Shown: positions 18,814-28,419, counted from the stretch's first letter. The stretch is 64,000 bases of DNA from UBA11612 sp965228575 (GCA_965228575.1 CBDDHW010000058.1:1-64000), one strand, 5' to 3'. A program made the numbers and translations. The notes: generated by a model from the letters alone, not told the origin.

Positions 18814-19941
18814 ATGGTCGATTCTGAGTTTCAATCTTGGTTAAAAGAGCTCGCTAGTCCTGGCGGTTCGGATCTTTACATAACAGCACACGCCCCACCA
18901 GCCTGGCGCGGTGACAAAGGCTTTGTGAATCTTAGAGAGCAACCTTTAACCCCGGAGGAAGTACAAAAAATCATCTCGTCCTTCCTGAACGAGAAACAGC
19001 TGAGTGAGTTTGAAGCGACCGGCGAGTTCAATATGGCCCTCGTTCAAGATGGGGTGGGACGCTTTCGACTAAACTTATTTAAACAAAGACAAATGCCTGG
19101 GATCGTCGCCCGCATCATTCGCGCCGAGATCCCGACCTTGGATAGTTTGAAATTACCCTCTCTTTTTGGCGACCTTGTCATGGAGAAACGGGGATTGATC
19201 TTTGTGGTTGGTGGAACCGGATCGGGGAAATCAACCACATTGGCTGCGATGATCGGTCATCGAAATGAAACCGCTCCAGGGCATATTATTACGATCGAAG
19301 ACCCTGTCGAGTTTGTCCACGATCATAAAAAATGCATTGTCACCCAACGCGAAGTGGGGGTGGATACCGACTCATTTGATGCCGCGCTTAAGAATACGTT
19401 ACGGCAACATCCCGATCTTATTTTGATCGGTGAGATTCGCGATATGACAACGATGGAACATGCTATCAACATCGCAGAAACCGGGCATCTTGCGATGGCA
19501 ACGCTTCATGCAAACAATGCAAACCAGGCTATTGAACGGGTGGTGAATTTCTTCCCCAACGAAATGCACCATCAGATTTTATTAAATCTATCCTTAAATT
19601 TGCGCGGCATTATTTCGCAGCGCCTTGTCCCTAAACAAGGCGGAGGCCGTGCCGCGGCGCTCGAAATTCTTTTAAACCAAGGGTACGTCAAAGAACTTAT
19701 AAGCAAGGGCGACGTCAAAGAACTCAAGAAAGTTATGGAAGACAACGAAGCTAATGGCATGCAGACCTTTGATCAGGCGTTGTTAAAGCTCTTTAAGGAA
19801 GGCGCCATTGACGAAGAAACCGCCATGGCCGAAGCCGACAATGTTGGCGATCTGAAATTGAAGATGAAGCAAGCAGATGTCACCGGCGGAAAGGGCGGCG
19901 GCCTGAAGGACATGGACACGTCCAAACTTTCACTCGGTTAG
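18814..19941 (+). CDS. pilU: PilT/PilU family retraction ATPase (PilU)
   Basis: A 375-residue ATPase of the PilU branch. Walker A is GGTGSGKST (about 133-141), with EDPVEFVHDHKK, DLILIGEIRD and ATLHANNANQA downstream; NLRGIISQRLVPK matches PilU. ATG 18814 follows GGGGGAC; an upstream TTG at 18802 is less likely. PilU usually assists PilT under load. The end lies 14 bases from the convergent ABC ATPase gene, so the + and minus arms of the pilus locus meet here. Confidence 0.9.
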   Translation: MVDSEFQSWLKELASPGGSDLYITAHAPPAWRGDKGFVNLREQPLTPEEVQKIISSFLNEKQLSEFEATGEFNMALVQDGVGRFRLNLFKQRQMPGIVARIIRAEIPTLDSLKLPSLFGDLVMEKRGLIFVVGGTGSGKSTTLAAMIGHRNETAPGHIITIEDPVEFVHDHKKCIVTQREVGVDTDSFDAALKNTLRQHPDLILIGEIRDMTTMEHAINIAETGHLAMATLHANNANQAIERVVNFFPNEMHHQILLNLSLNLRGIISQRLVPKQGGGRAAALEILLNQGYVKELISKGDVKELKKVMEDNEANGMQTFDQALLKLFKEGAIDEETAMAEADNVGDLKLKMKQADVTGGKGGGLKDMDTSKLSLG

Positions 19942-19955
19942 TTAGAATATTTCGC

Positions 19956-20714
19956 TCAAGTGTGCGGCGTCGACGGGGATTTGATAGCCGAAAGAAAGGC
20001 GCGCTCCAACGAAGGCGCGCCGTATTGGGCGATGAAATGCTCGGGCGTCCCGTCAAATATTATCTCCCCATCATGTAGAACACCAATGCGATCGCAAATT
20101 TCCTCGATGTCAGCAAGAATGTGTGAACTGAAGAAAATCGACCGGCCAGATTTCTTGGCTTCGCCAAGCCGATCTTTCAAATGAACACGAGCTCGCGGAT
20201 CTAAACCACTCATTGGTTCATCAAGGATCATCAGCGGGGCGTCGACCAAGAATGTTCCCACTAGTCCAAGTTTCTGTCCCATACCCTTAGAATACGTTTT
20301 CACTTTTTTTGAGAGCACAGATGGATCTAGGTCTAGGCTTGACGCTTCTTTTCGAGCCTGAGCCTTATCTAAGCGCTGCCCGAAATAATCCAACAGAATG
20401 GAAAGATGCTCGAATCCGGTTACCTGCGGTGATGGTTGGAACTTTTCTGGCAAGTAGATTAAACGGCGGCGTGAAAACGGTACTGTGTTTGGTTCTCCGA
20501 AAAGTGTGATATGCCCTGTCGCCCCCCTTAATCCGAGGATAGATCGAATAAGAGTTGTTTTTCCCGCGCCATTAAGACCAATAAGCCCAAAGGCTTCATC
20601 AGAACGTACAGAAATGGACACATCTTTAAAAACTTGGGCTTTACCGTACGACGTAGAAACTTTCGAAGTTTCCAGAGGTAATGGATCGACGGCAGCCGCA
20701 GCTACCTCTCCCAT
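19956..20714 (-). CDS. ABC transporter ATP-binding protein in the pilus locus
   Basis: A 252-residue ABC ATPase of the CcmA/ABC-2 type. Walker A is GLNGAGKTTL, the signature is TYSKGMGQKLG, Walker B is LMILDEPMSGLDP and the switch is SSHIL. It is the last gene of the long minus-strand pilus operon and overlaps the PilP-like gene by 13 bases. No permease is adjacent, but an ABC-2-type permease lies in the same operon at 29149-29901, and the two probably form one exporter. In Myxococcus xanthus, pilG-pilH-pilI in the pil cluster encode an ABC transporter needed for pili; this may be an analogue, which is inference. Confidence 0.85.
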   Translation of the reverse strand: MGEVAAAAVDPLPLETSKVSTSYGKAQVFKDVSISVRSDEAFGLIGLNGAGKTTLIRSILGLRGATGHITLFGEPNTVPFSRRRLIYLPEKFQPSPQVTGFEHLSILLDYFGQRLDKAQARKEASSLDLDPSVLSKKVKTYSKGMGQKLGLVGTFLVDAPLMILDEPMSGLDPRARVHLKDRLGEAKKSGRSIFFSSHILADIEEICDRIGVLHDGEIIFDGTPEHFIAQYGAPSLERAFLSAIKSPSTPHT

Positions 20715-21181
20715 AGTCCCTCAACAACTGTTCCGGTATCGGCCACAAAGGTCTGATTAGGAGCCAGCCGCACTGGTTGCATACCTTGCGCACTAAGCGG
20801 AACAAGCAGCTCAACATAAGAGGGCCCAATATCGGTAATTGTAAACGACTGAAAAGTCTCGCCAGGCCCAATTGGAATGCCATTGATCCAAGCCGTCCAG
20901 TCATTTTTGTCGTAGAATAGAATGGTCGATAAATATAAAGACGCGTCTTCTATATCACTGCCGTCCTCTTGATCGCCAGAGCCCGAGCCCGCAATGCGGC
21001 TTTGAATTTCATTTAGATCATCAATCGAAAACATGAGCGTGTCCGGAACTTGCGAGGAAATTGGAACGTCAACGCCGCCCTCGCTCCCGGCCTCGTCTTG
21101 CTCAACGTCTTGCGCCAAACTGTGGCCGCTCCAAACCCCGATACTTAACGCAGCAAACAACATCAACACTCGGAAGGTCAC
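20702..21181 (-). CDS. PilP/MshK-like periplasmic pilus assembly protein
   Basis: A 159-residue exported protein (signal peptide to about residue 23) with an acidic linker (EQDEAGSEGG and GSGSGDQEDGSD) and a C-terminal beta region that ends LAPNQTFVADTGTVVEGLW. The C-terminal half, with WTAWINGIPIGPGE and VELLVPL, resembles the small beta domain of PilP or MshK that links the inner-membrane PilO/PilN proteins to the secretin. Sequence similarity is weak, so the name rests mainly on position after the PilO-like gene (4-base overlap). Confidence 0.6.
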   Translation of the reverse strand: MTFRVLMLFAALSIGVWSGHSLAQDVEQDEAGSEGGVDVPISSQVPDTLMFSIDDLNEIQSRIAGSGSGDQEDGSDIEDASLYLSTILFYDKNDWTAWINGIPIGPGETFQSFTITDIGPSYVELLVPLSAQGMQPVRLAPNQTFVADTGTVVEGLWER

Positions 21182-21834
21182 TGGCTTTCTCCTTCTTCAG
21201 CGTTTTCCGCCTGCGCTGTCCGCCAAGATACCTGGATTGTGCCCTCCACCAATCGAGAGTTTCTTCCTTCGCTAACATCCCTCAAGGCCAAATCCGTGAC
21301 CTGACGCGCGCGCGCGAGGGTCAAGGATTGCACGACGGCGGAACCCGGAAAGGAATTGGTCAAATCATGTATAAATCCGTAGATGGGCCCATCAAATGGG
21401 GCGCCAACATTCATTTCAAGTTGCTCGAGCGAGACTTTATAAGCTCCAGACGCAGGTTGGCTGCTCGCGGCTACAGGAGATGCCTCTCCCGCCGATTCAA
21501 AAGTGTAGTTTAAGTTTGTAAGGCCGCGCTCGTTCGCTAACCGACTCAATTCTTCTATTGCTGCTCGTCGCGTGTGGGGAACGAGTCTATCGCTCTGCAT
21601 TAGCTCTTCAAAACGCGCTTGATTTTCTAAAACATACCTCTGGTCTTCAAATGATTGCGTAAGAGAGATCTCCGCATTGGATATCTGCTGCGTTAAGGAC
21701 GAATGCTCCACGATGGCTGAATCCCTCGCCGTGCTTAACGTTAAACTCAAGATGCCGTACAACACGATCGATACAACAATGGCCGCGGATGAAATTAAGA
21801 CCGTTCGCGGTATATCTACCAGGATGTTTTTCAT
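21178..21834 (-). CDS. PilO/MshJ-like pilus alignment protein
   Basis: A 218-residue protein with one N-terminal membrane helix (about residues 11-33), a coiled-coil-like segment (about 40-75) and a ferredoxin-like periplasmic domain, as expected for PilO/MshJ. It overlaps its upstream and downstream neighbours by 4 bases each, consistent with a stoichiometric inner-membrane complex of PilM-PilN-PilO-PilP type. The assignment rests on topology and order. Confidence 0.7.
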   Translation of the reverse strand: MKNILVDIPRTVLISSAAIVVSIVLYGILSLTLSTARDSAIVEHSSLTQQISNAEISLTQSFEDQRYVLENQARFEELMQSDRLVPHTRRAAIEELSRLANERGLTNLNYTFESAGEASPVAASSQPASGAYKVSLEQLEMNVGAPFDGPIYGFIHDLTNSFPGSAVVQSLTLARARQVTDLALRDVSEGRNSRLVEGTIQVSWRTAQAENAEEGESQ

Positions 21835-23438
21835 GGCCGCCCTCCCACAATCGAATAGGAGGCGAAAAATGACTCTCGTGTCGGGATATTTTGCGCACTA
21901 GCGTCCGCCGCCCCGATTCCACTATTCTGGGCAGAATTCAAACTTCCTTGCAGCTGATCTTCTGCTTGCGCAGCGACTGGAGAAGTCGTCATGGTCACCG
22001 TATAATCACTTCCAAAAGACTCCGCCAAACTCCGTTCGATTCTTCGGGCGGTTTGTAACGCTTCATCTGCCGTTGAAATGATGTCAGCAAGTCGCGTTTC
22101 AATGGTTATAGTAAGCGCGCGCGCGGATCCTCCCGATGAAACTGCGCCACCAGGCGTTGATTCGCCATTAAAAACTTCCAGGGAGAGAGCAACCGCATCA
22201 CCATCCAAGGCACCTGATATTTTCTGGAGCTCGGGCATAAAATCTACCTTACCCCGATCCAATATTTCGACGACATCAATAACATTGCGTACCTGGGATA
22301 CATCATAAGGAAGCGCCGCGACCGCTGCTTGCTGGTTCGATAAAGATTGTGTTGTTTGAGATAGCTGCGCGCGCAGATCTTCATTGCGGCCGTTGTAATC
22401 AATAAGCTGGTAAGTTGTCCAACCAGCCCAACCAATTACCGCCGCTGCTGCCAAGCCGGCGACGAACGGAGAAACGGCAAAAGCCAATTCCCGAATATCA
22501 TCACTGGTATCACCAAGAGCAGCGGCTTTCGTTAACGGGATTGTCGATTTGCGTTTCGATGCGAACCAAGCAGCATGCAAAACATCGCTATAAACTTGAT
22601 CTTCTCGCCCAATTGAACCGAGTTCGAGAACGAGACCGGCTTCATACGGTGTATATGCGGAAACCGATCGCGCGCCCTCCCACTCTAAATCTTGCAACAC
22701 AGATTTTGCTTCTGGTGAGGTGAGAACAATTAAATCTAACGGCTCACCGACTTGATACCCGAGGCGCCGAATATACGTAATCGTTGCCTTGAAATCCCGA
22801 ATGATCATGTCAGCGAAATCATGCGGTTCTGTATCTTCTGGTGGCGCTTGTGTGAGACGCGTCAAACTGAGGCGCCCGTTCTTCTCGATGATTTGCCGCA
22901 ACCCGCCCGCCACGTTAATTCCAATGAAATGGCGCCAGTGGTTTTGCCCCTCCTCAAGCTCAGGGACTTCTTTTGGGGCTAAGGCCTCAAGCAGATCAAC
23001 GTTTTCCGCCGCTATGGAGTGTATCCCGCCCAATTCATTGGGAAGACTCTCGATAAAATCAAGCCATCCGGGAATGCGACCATCTAATGGTACCGAAGCA
23101 AATTCATAAAGAAGTGTTTTTTTATCAGTTTGTTCAACGAGGCGCGCACCGCGTAAGTTTGCACCTGGAAACGCCATATTAATGTGACGCGCCAGGACCT
23201 TTCGGCGATCCAAAATATTGACTTTGGGAATCTCTTCTTCTTTGAACGATTGATCTAGCGTGTCGATAAGTATGGAGATCCGGCCACTTGAATCGTCCGC
23301 TAGTGCCTCCCCTAACTCTTCCTGCGCCATGGCTGGATCAGGAGACGCCATCCAAGCATTTACGACTTTACCGCCTTCAATACGCGACAGAACAACGTTG
23401 TCGTCGCCGATATTGAGAATAAATTCACCTTTGGACAT
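21831..23438 (-). CDS. PilM-PilN-type fusion protein (MshI/GspL-like)
   Basis: A 535-residue protein. Residues 1-310 form an actin-like cytoplasmic domain of the PilM/GspL type (starting FILNIGDDNVVLSRI). One membrane helix lies at about 318-342, followed by a coiled coil (NEDLRAQLSQTTQSLSNQ) and a PilN-like periplasmic domain (to about 500), with a low-complexity tail. PilM and PilN are separate genes in classical type IV pilus systems; here they form one chain, as in GspL-like or MshI-like proteins. It should recruit the extension ATPase to the alignment complex. Confidence 0.75.
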   Translation of the reverse strand: MSKGEFILNIGDDNVVLSRIEGGKVVNAWMASPDPAMAQEELGEALADDSSGRISILIDTLDQSFKEEEIPKVNILDRRKVLARHINMAFPGANLRGARLVEQTDKKTLLYEFASVPLDGRIPGWLDFIESLPNELGGIHSIAAENVDLLEALAPKEVPELEEGQNHWRHFIGINVAGGLRQIIEKNGRLSLTRLTQAPPEDTEPHDFADMIIRDFKATITYIRRLGYQVGEPLDLIVLTSPEAKSVLQDLEWEGARSVSAYTPYEAGLVLELGSIGREDQVYSDVLHAAWFASKRKSTIPLTKAAALGDTSDDIRELAFAVSPFVAGLAAAAVIGWAGWTTYQLIDYNGRNEDLRAQLSQTTQSLSNQQAAVAALPYDVSQVRNVIDVVEILDRGKVDFMPELQKISGALDGDAVALSLEVFNGESTPGGAVSSGGSARALTITIETRLADIISTADEALQTARRIERSLAESFGSDYTVTMTTSPVAAQAEDQLQGSLNSAQNSGIGAADASAQNIPTRESFFASYSIVGGRP

Positions 23439-23460
23439 AACCCGACGTCCTTGTTCCTAA

Positions 23461-24669
23461 TCAGCCCATAACCGAAGACAGGCTGTCGTATATGGGGCCC
23501 ATTACGCCGATGACGATCCAGCCCATAATAAAACCCGAAATGGCTGTAAGGGCGGGCTCAATCATTCCAATCATGCCATCAATCGCTTCATCAACATCTT
23601 TGTCATAAAACCCGGTGACGTTATCCATCACACCACCTAGATTACCGCTGTCTTCGCCAATTTTTACCATCCGGCATACAAGACTAGGAAATTGGCCCGA
23701 GTTTCGCATGGCTTGTGATAACGGCTCACCATTTTGAACCTGCTGACGCACAGTTTTCATGGACTCTTCTAGACACCGATTCGTAACCACGCGCTGTGCT
23801 GACTCAAGACACTGGAGTATCGGGACGCCGCTTTGAAACATTACAGCAAAAAAGTGCGCAAAGCGCGATATCGCGAGTTTCGAAATTAAGTCACCAAAAA
23901 CCGGGACGCGCAAAGCAAGGCAAGATACAGCGAACCGCGCTGTATCCGATACATTTATCGCTGCAAATATACCGCCAATTACAACAATGGGCACAAGAAG
24001 GATAACCCACCAAAAAGATTGTATAAAATCAGATGTGGCGATGAGCGCCACGGTTACGGGCGGCAATTCAGCTTCATTTGCCGTCAAAAACTCGACGATG
24101 CCCGGCACAACAAATCCCATCATGAACATGATCATTCCGGTGATAACCACCAATACAATTGCCGGATAGCGCGAAGCTTTGACAACACGCTGACGTATCG
24201 CATCTTCCCATTTCACGTGATGAGTGAGGTGCCGAAACGCTTCGGTCAATTGGCCGCTTTCTTCCCCAGCCGCCACCAACGCGGTGTACAAATCTCCGAA
24301 AATTTTTGGATGCTTCCCAAACGCTTCGGAGAGCGGCATACCCTCGCTGACGTCATTGAGAAGAGTTGCAGTCAAATCCCGCAAGCGTGGCGTTTCTGTC
24401 GAATCTCGCACATCGGTTAAAGAATCAATCAATGGTACGCCCGCCGCTTGAAGCTGTTCAAGGTGCACAAAAAATTGGATTTTCTCGCGCGCACTGATGC
24501 CCTTCGACATCGCCGATGTCAAAGCGCTTGTCTTGACCGCTTTGCTATCGACAAGCATCAAACCGATTTGTTGAAGTTGCTGATACAAATCGGTTTCGTT
24601 GTTCGCAGTGAGCTTTCCGCGAACCTGACGGCCCGCGTCGTTTAGAGCTCTATATGCATATTGAGGCAT
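23461..24669 (-). CDS. mshG: Type IV pilus inner-membrane platform protein (MshG/PilC)
   Basis: A 402-residue GspF-family platform protein with two repeated cytoplasmic domains and three main membrane segments (about 170-195, 215-240 and 370-395). Family motifs include the N-terminal YAYRALNDAGRQVRGKL, GVPLIDSLTD and the second-domain SGVPILQCLES, with MVKIGEDSGNLGGVMDNV. It sits directly after mshE, the usual pairing of motor and platform. Confidence 0.9.
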   Translation of the reverse strand: MPQYAYRALNDAGRQVRGKLTANNETDLYQQLQQIGLMLVDSKAVKTSALTSAMSKGISAREKIQFFVHLEQLQAAGVPLIDSLTDVRDSTETPRLRDLTATLLNDVSEGMPLSEAFGKHPKIFGDLYTALVAAGEESGQLTEAFRHLTHHVKWEDAIRQRVVKASRYPAIVLVVITGMIMFMMGFVVPGIVEFLTANEAELPPVTVALIATSDFIQSFWWVILLVPIVVIGGIFAAINVSDTARFAVSCLALRVPVFGDLISKLAISRFAHFFAVMFQSGVPILQCLESAQRVVTNRCLEESMKTVRQQVQNGEPLSQAMRNSGQFPSLVCRMVKIGEDSGNLGGVMDNVTGFYDKDVDEAIDGMIGMIEPALTAISGFIMGWIVIGVMGPIYDSLSSVMG

Positions 24670-24688
24670 AGCTTCGCGTTAGCCTTAA

Positions 24689-26417
24689 TTAAAGCCGATC
24701 TGTGAAGTCGACAGACTTCATTGCTGCGGCAACGCTGGTCAAACCTTCGAGGACCTTAGTTGTCGCGTCCTCGACGATGGGCACATAACCTGCGCCTTTA
24801 GCGGCCTGCTTGATTTGACTCAAGGGCGCCTCCGCTAGAATCAACTCGTCGACGTCATCGTTAAACGGCAAAATTTCAAGCACGGCTAACCGGCCTCTGT
24901 ATCCGGTCTTCCGACACTCATCACAACCTTTCGGATAACCGATCGTAGGTGGATTGGCTGGATCAACATTCAAGAGCTTGCAGTCTTCTTCCGTCGCCGG
25001 CTTCATCTCTTTACAGTCGCATAATTTACGCACAAGGCGCTGCGCGACAATGCCGATAATGTTCCCCGCCATCAGGCTGGGCTTCAGCCCAAGGTCGACT
25101 AGGCGCGGAATACATCCCGCTGCATCATTGGTGTGAAGGGTTGTATAGACTTGGTGGCCCGTCATCGCGGCGCGAAGCGCCATGGTCGCTGTACCTGAGT
25201 CACGAACCTCACCGACCAGAATAACGTCTGGATCTTGACGCATAAGAGTCCGAATACCCTCTGTGAAATTAAGGGAACTACCTTCACGAACTTGAGCCTG
25301 GCGCACCAATGCGAGCTCATACTCGACCGGGTCTTCTAGGGTCATGATGTTGCGATCGAGAGAATTGATATAGGCGATTACTGCGTAGAGCGATGTCGTC
25401 TTACCCGACCCGGTTGGACCAGTGACAATAATGATGCCTTCCGGTTTTTTGACCATGCGCTTGATGAGCTCAAAGTTGTGCTCGGTAAAGCCCAGCTTGT
25501 CGATGGTCACCAACGCTTGCGATTTATCAAGAATACGCAACACGACATTTTCGCCGTGGATGGTCGGCAAGGACGATGCGCGGAAGTCGACTTTGCGATT
25601 GCCGATCTCAAGCGCGAAACGCCCATCTTGCGGATTAAGCCTATCGGCAATGTTCATTCCGCCCATAAGCTTAATGCGGTGACACGCCGCCGCCCAGTGG
25701 CGTTTGTGCAAGGTGCGGATTTGCGTCATTTCACCGTCGATACGATAACGAAGACGCAGGAAGTTTCCTTCCGGCTCAAAATGAACGTCCGATGCGCCGC
25801 TTTTGATTGCGTCCAGCAACAACGCATTCACAAGCCGGAACCAGCGGGTGGAGATACCCGCCTTCGGTTTGTTCCACGTATTCGGTTTCCTCGTCTTCTC
25901 CGGTTTCGAGAGTTTCGAGTTCTTTTAAAATTCCATCGATGGAAAGTTCGTGGCCATAATACTGATCGATGGCTTTCTGAACTTCGGTGTCCGAACACAC
26001 CAGTGGCTGCACAATAATTCCAGCCGGAAAAAACCGCTTAACTTTATCCTGCGCAATAACGTCGTAAATGTCGGCCATGGCAAGACGCAAAGTTTTGCCG
26101 TCAAAGGCAACGGGAAATGCCCGGTAGCGCTGCGCAGCTTCTTTAGGAAGAGCTGTCAGAGCTTCCGCTTCCACCACGGTCGAGCCTGGCACAAAACGCT
26201 GGAACCCCGAACTCTCAGCCAGCACCGCGGACAGCGCCTGCTCAGTGATGAACCCAAGCTCGACAAGAAGCTCACCGAGAAGTTTGTTGGACTTCGCTTT
26301 TTCCTGAAATGCGACTTCGAGCTGGTCTTGGGAAATCAGGCCCCGCTCAACCAGCAAGTCACCAATTCTAGCTGTCGGTTTACCGGTCTGTTGGCCGCCC
26401 GCTGTATCGCCGTCCAT
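24689..26417 (-). pseudogene. mshE: Pilus extension ATPase MshE/PilB, interrupted by one frameshift
   Basis: Two overlapping reading frames together make a complete MshE. The first (26417 down to 25776) carries an MshEN-type N-terminal domain; the second (25831 down to 24689) carries the GspE ATPase with GPTGSGKTT, EDPVEY, DPDVILVGEVRD and the four-Cys zinc motif CDCKE...CDEC. The break lies in HPLV: reading across GTTCCGG with one G removed at 25837-25838 gives HPLVRLVNALLLDAIKSG, the standard GspE sequence. Repaired length is 575 residues, the normal size. GGGGGAAG precedes the ATG at 26417. Either a one-base sequence error or a recent frameshift that would stop pilus extension. Confidence 0.88.
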
Positions 26418-26489
26418 TGTCTTCCCCCGCCGCGAAAGCCTTATTAATTGCTGGGAATTCTATACGAGCCGCGCACCTATGGCGAGCCC

Positions 26490-27163
26490 CTAGGGCAGGA
26501 TTGGAGCGCAGATTATGTATTCTTTTTCAATGTCGTAGGGGTCAGAGTCCGGAGCATCGAAGTGATTCTTCGCGTCCGCCGGATCGTACCTAGACGTCGC
26601 GACAACTCTTCCCCGATCAATGCGCCCATCGTCCATTCTGTCGTCGATCATCTGCGCGGCGCGCCCGGGTACGCGAGTCGCACATAAAGAGCCGTTTTTG
26701 CTGCCCCAAATTCCCCTCGTCAAATCCGTAAACGCCGCCAAAGACATTTTCGGGCATCGCGGAGAGGCCAGCCAACTCAGCATCCCCCTCCAGCAATCTC
26801 GCGTAGCGCAAATCCCGCCACGCCATAAAAGGTTCACCATTCACATTTGTGATATCCCAAAACACACCATCGATCTGAGCGTTGCCTGCCTCAGAAACCG
26901 GCGCGTTGAAAAATCAACCGCGTGGCACCGCTCCGCTGATACCGCCGCGGGGCATTGGGATCATCCCCCGGCAACCAGCTGTACTCCGCTTGGTAGACCA
27001 TGACGCGGTTTTGGAAATGCTCGATCTGATAAGACATCATGAGCGCGCGGATCGACTCGACAAGGGCCGCGCCCTTCAGGGTCATTAAGAAAATGATGCC
27101 CAAAAGGACCACCGCGATTAGAATCTCCAACCCGCCAAACCCGAAGACTTTGACAATCGCCAA
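26490..27163 (-). pseudogene. Type IV prepilin-like gene interrupted by two frameshifts
   Basis: A prepilin of about 223 residues when two extra bases are removed. The N terminus (TTG start at 27163, AGGGTGAG upstream) reads MAIVKVFG, then FGGLEILIAVVLLGIIF: Gly at -1, Phe at +1 and Glu at +5 are kept though the usual FTLIE is altered. The first break is in the run of five A at 26909-26913; removing one joins ATRLIF to NAPVSEAGNAQIDG. The second is the run of five T at 26695-26699; removing one joins GNLGQQ to NGSLCATRVPG. The C terminus ends YIICAPILP. It lies between the main pilin gene and mshE, so it is probably a minor pilin. Confidence 0.72.
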
Positions 27164-27312
27164 TTTCGATTCTCACCCTTAATCACCAGCACAGATTTTA
27201 TCCCTGGAATAGAATGCGGGCTCGGAAATCATCCCTCTAGGAGTCTAGGCGCTCGCGCGAAACTTGGCAATTTAGCGAAGACCCTTCTTCGGATATACAA
27301 GATCCGGACATG

Positions 27313-27340
27313 AAAAGAGCCGCGTCATAACGCGGCTCTT
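27313..27340 (-). terminator. Rho-independent terminator after the main prepilin gene
   Basis: AAGAGCCGCG and CGCGGCTCTT form a perfect 10-pair stem with a 6-base loop. On the minus strand it is followed directly by TTTT. It lies 30 bases after the stop of the prepilin gene at 27370, so most transcripts of that gene probably end here, giving more pilin than downstream motor proteins. Confidence 0.8.
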
Positions 27341-27369
27341 AACAAAGCAATCTAGAAAAAAGCTAAGTG

Positions 27370-28152
27370 TTATTGGATCAAATCGATAACAGCCATGCAG
27401 CTGATCGATTCAACGCTGGCACCATAATCGGCCGTACCCGCCGTTGCGCTACCACAGACACCAGCACCTCCCAAATTACTGCGGAAGGTGCCTTGAGCCG
27501 GCAGACCGTCATCGGTTTTTCCATCCAGCTGAAACATTTGTTTTGGTGTCAATCCCGCCGCAGGCGCTGCTGGCGTGCCGCGATGCACACGAACCCATGT
27601 GGCGGTGCGGCTATCGATAGCCACATCGGCATAAGTTCCATAAGCAACGGTCAGACCCGCACCCGGGAAGGGCGCGGCTGGAGCTGAGTTCCCGTCTCCA
27701 TAACCCGTCGCCGTCGGCAATGGTGTCACACCATCAATCAATCGCGCGCCGGCCAAATGAACCCAAAACTGCTGCGACTCGCTGGTATTCGCACCGGAGT
27801 CCACCGCAACAATCCCAGCCGCTGTAGCCGCCGCTGCGGCAGGCTCCACGATCCCGTCGCCGTCACCGTTCCGATAGTTGGTGGTATCGGTGCTTATACG
27901 TGCAACCGCCGCTGTACCTTGCGCGTTCGACAAATCGCCCGGCATTGCGTTAAAGCGCTCTAAAAATGTGGTCAGGGCAGCGCGCGTTGAATCAATTTGC
28001 GTGATCAGATTCTTTTGTCGGCTGCTTTCAATAATTTCTTGGCCCTTCAGGATGCCGCCGATAATCAACCCGATAATCACGAGGACAATCGACATTTCGA
28101 TCAGCGTAAAACCCTTCTGGCGCCCGCTGTGTTTCAAGCTCAGATTGGACAT
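27370..28152 (-). CDS. Type IV prepilin (probable main MSHA-type pilin)
   Basis: A 260-residue prepilin. The leader MSNLSLKHSGRQKG is followed by FTLIEMSIVLVIIGLIIGGILKG, with cleavage after Gly14 and Glu at +5. The globular domain is rich in Ala and Gly and ends with two Cys (GVCGS and ISCMAV) that can form the C-terminal disulfide loop. ATG 28152 follows GGGGGTC; an earlier TTG-type start at 28176 is less likely. A strong terminator just downstream and a long upstream region with an inverted repeat suggest independent, high expression, hence the guess that this is the main pilin. Confidence 0.85.
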   Translation of the reverse strand: MSNLSLKHSGRQKGFTLIEMSIVLVIIGLIIGGILKGQEIIESSRQKNLITQIDSTRAALTTFLERFNAMPGDLSNAQGTAAVARISTDTTNYRNGDGDGIVEPAAAAATAAGIVAVDSGANTSESQQFWVHLAGARLIDGVTPLPTATGYGDGNSAPAAPFPGAGLTVAYGTYADVAIDSRTATWVRVHRGTPAAPAAGLTPKQMFQLDGKTDDGLPAQGTFRSNLGGAGVCGSATAGTADYGASVESISCMAVIDLIQ

Positions 28153-28234
28153 AATCAGACCCCCAATAAAATCCATGGCTCTTCTCGAACCCGGCTCCCG
28201 AGCTCATCCCAAGTAGCCGATTCTTCTATTTTCG

Positions 28235-28253
28235 TAGCATAGCCCCAATGCTA
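28235..28253. promoter_or_regulatory. Inverted repeat upstream of the main prepilin gene
   Basis: TAGCAT and ATGCTA arms with a 7-base spacer lie 83 bases before the prepilin start, in the 267-base gap between that gene and the 28420 gene. It could be an operator for a dimeric regulator or part of a leader hairpin. No other clear signal was seen in the gap. Confidence 0.3.
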
Positions 28254-28419
28254 TTTCCAGGCTAAATCAGGGAAAAATCACAGTGGGTTAGCTGTCATTT
28301 TTGCGTCGCACGCACACAATTTCAAAGAAAATACAGTGCAAACTTGTAGGGCTGTTAGACGTCCGGCATATTCAGCGGGTGATTGTACTTACAGCGTTCC
28401 CAATACCAATTCGGGAAAG

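Noticed and set aside
28220..28260. Sigma-54 promoter of the main pilin
   Set aside because: TGGAAATAGCATTGG has the GG of the -24 element, but the -12 element lacks GC, so the match is too poor.
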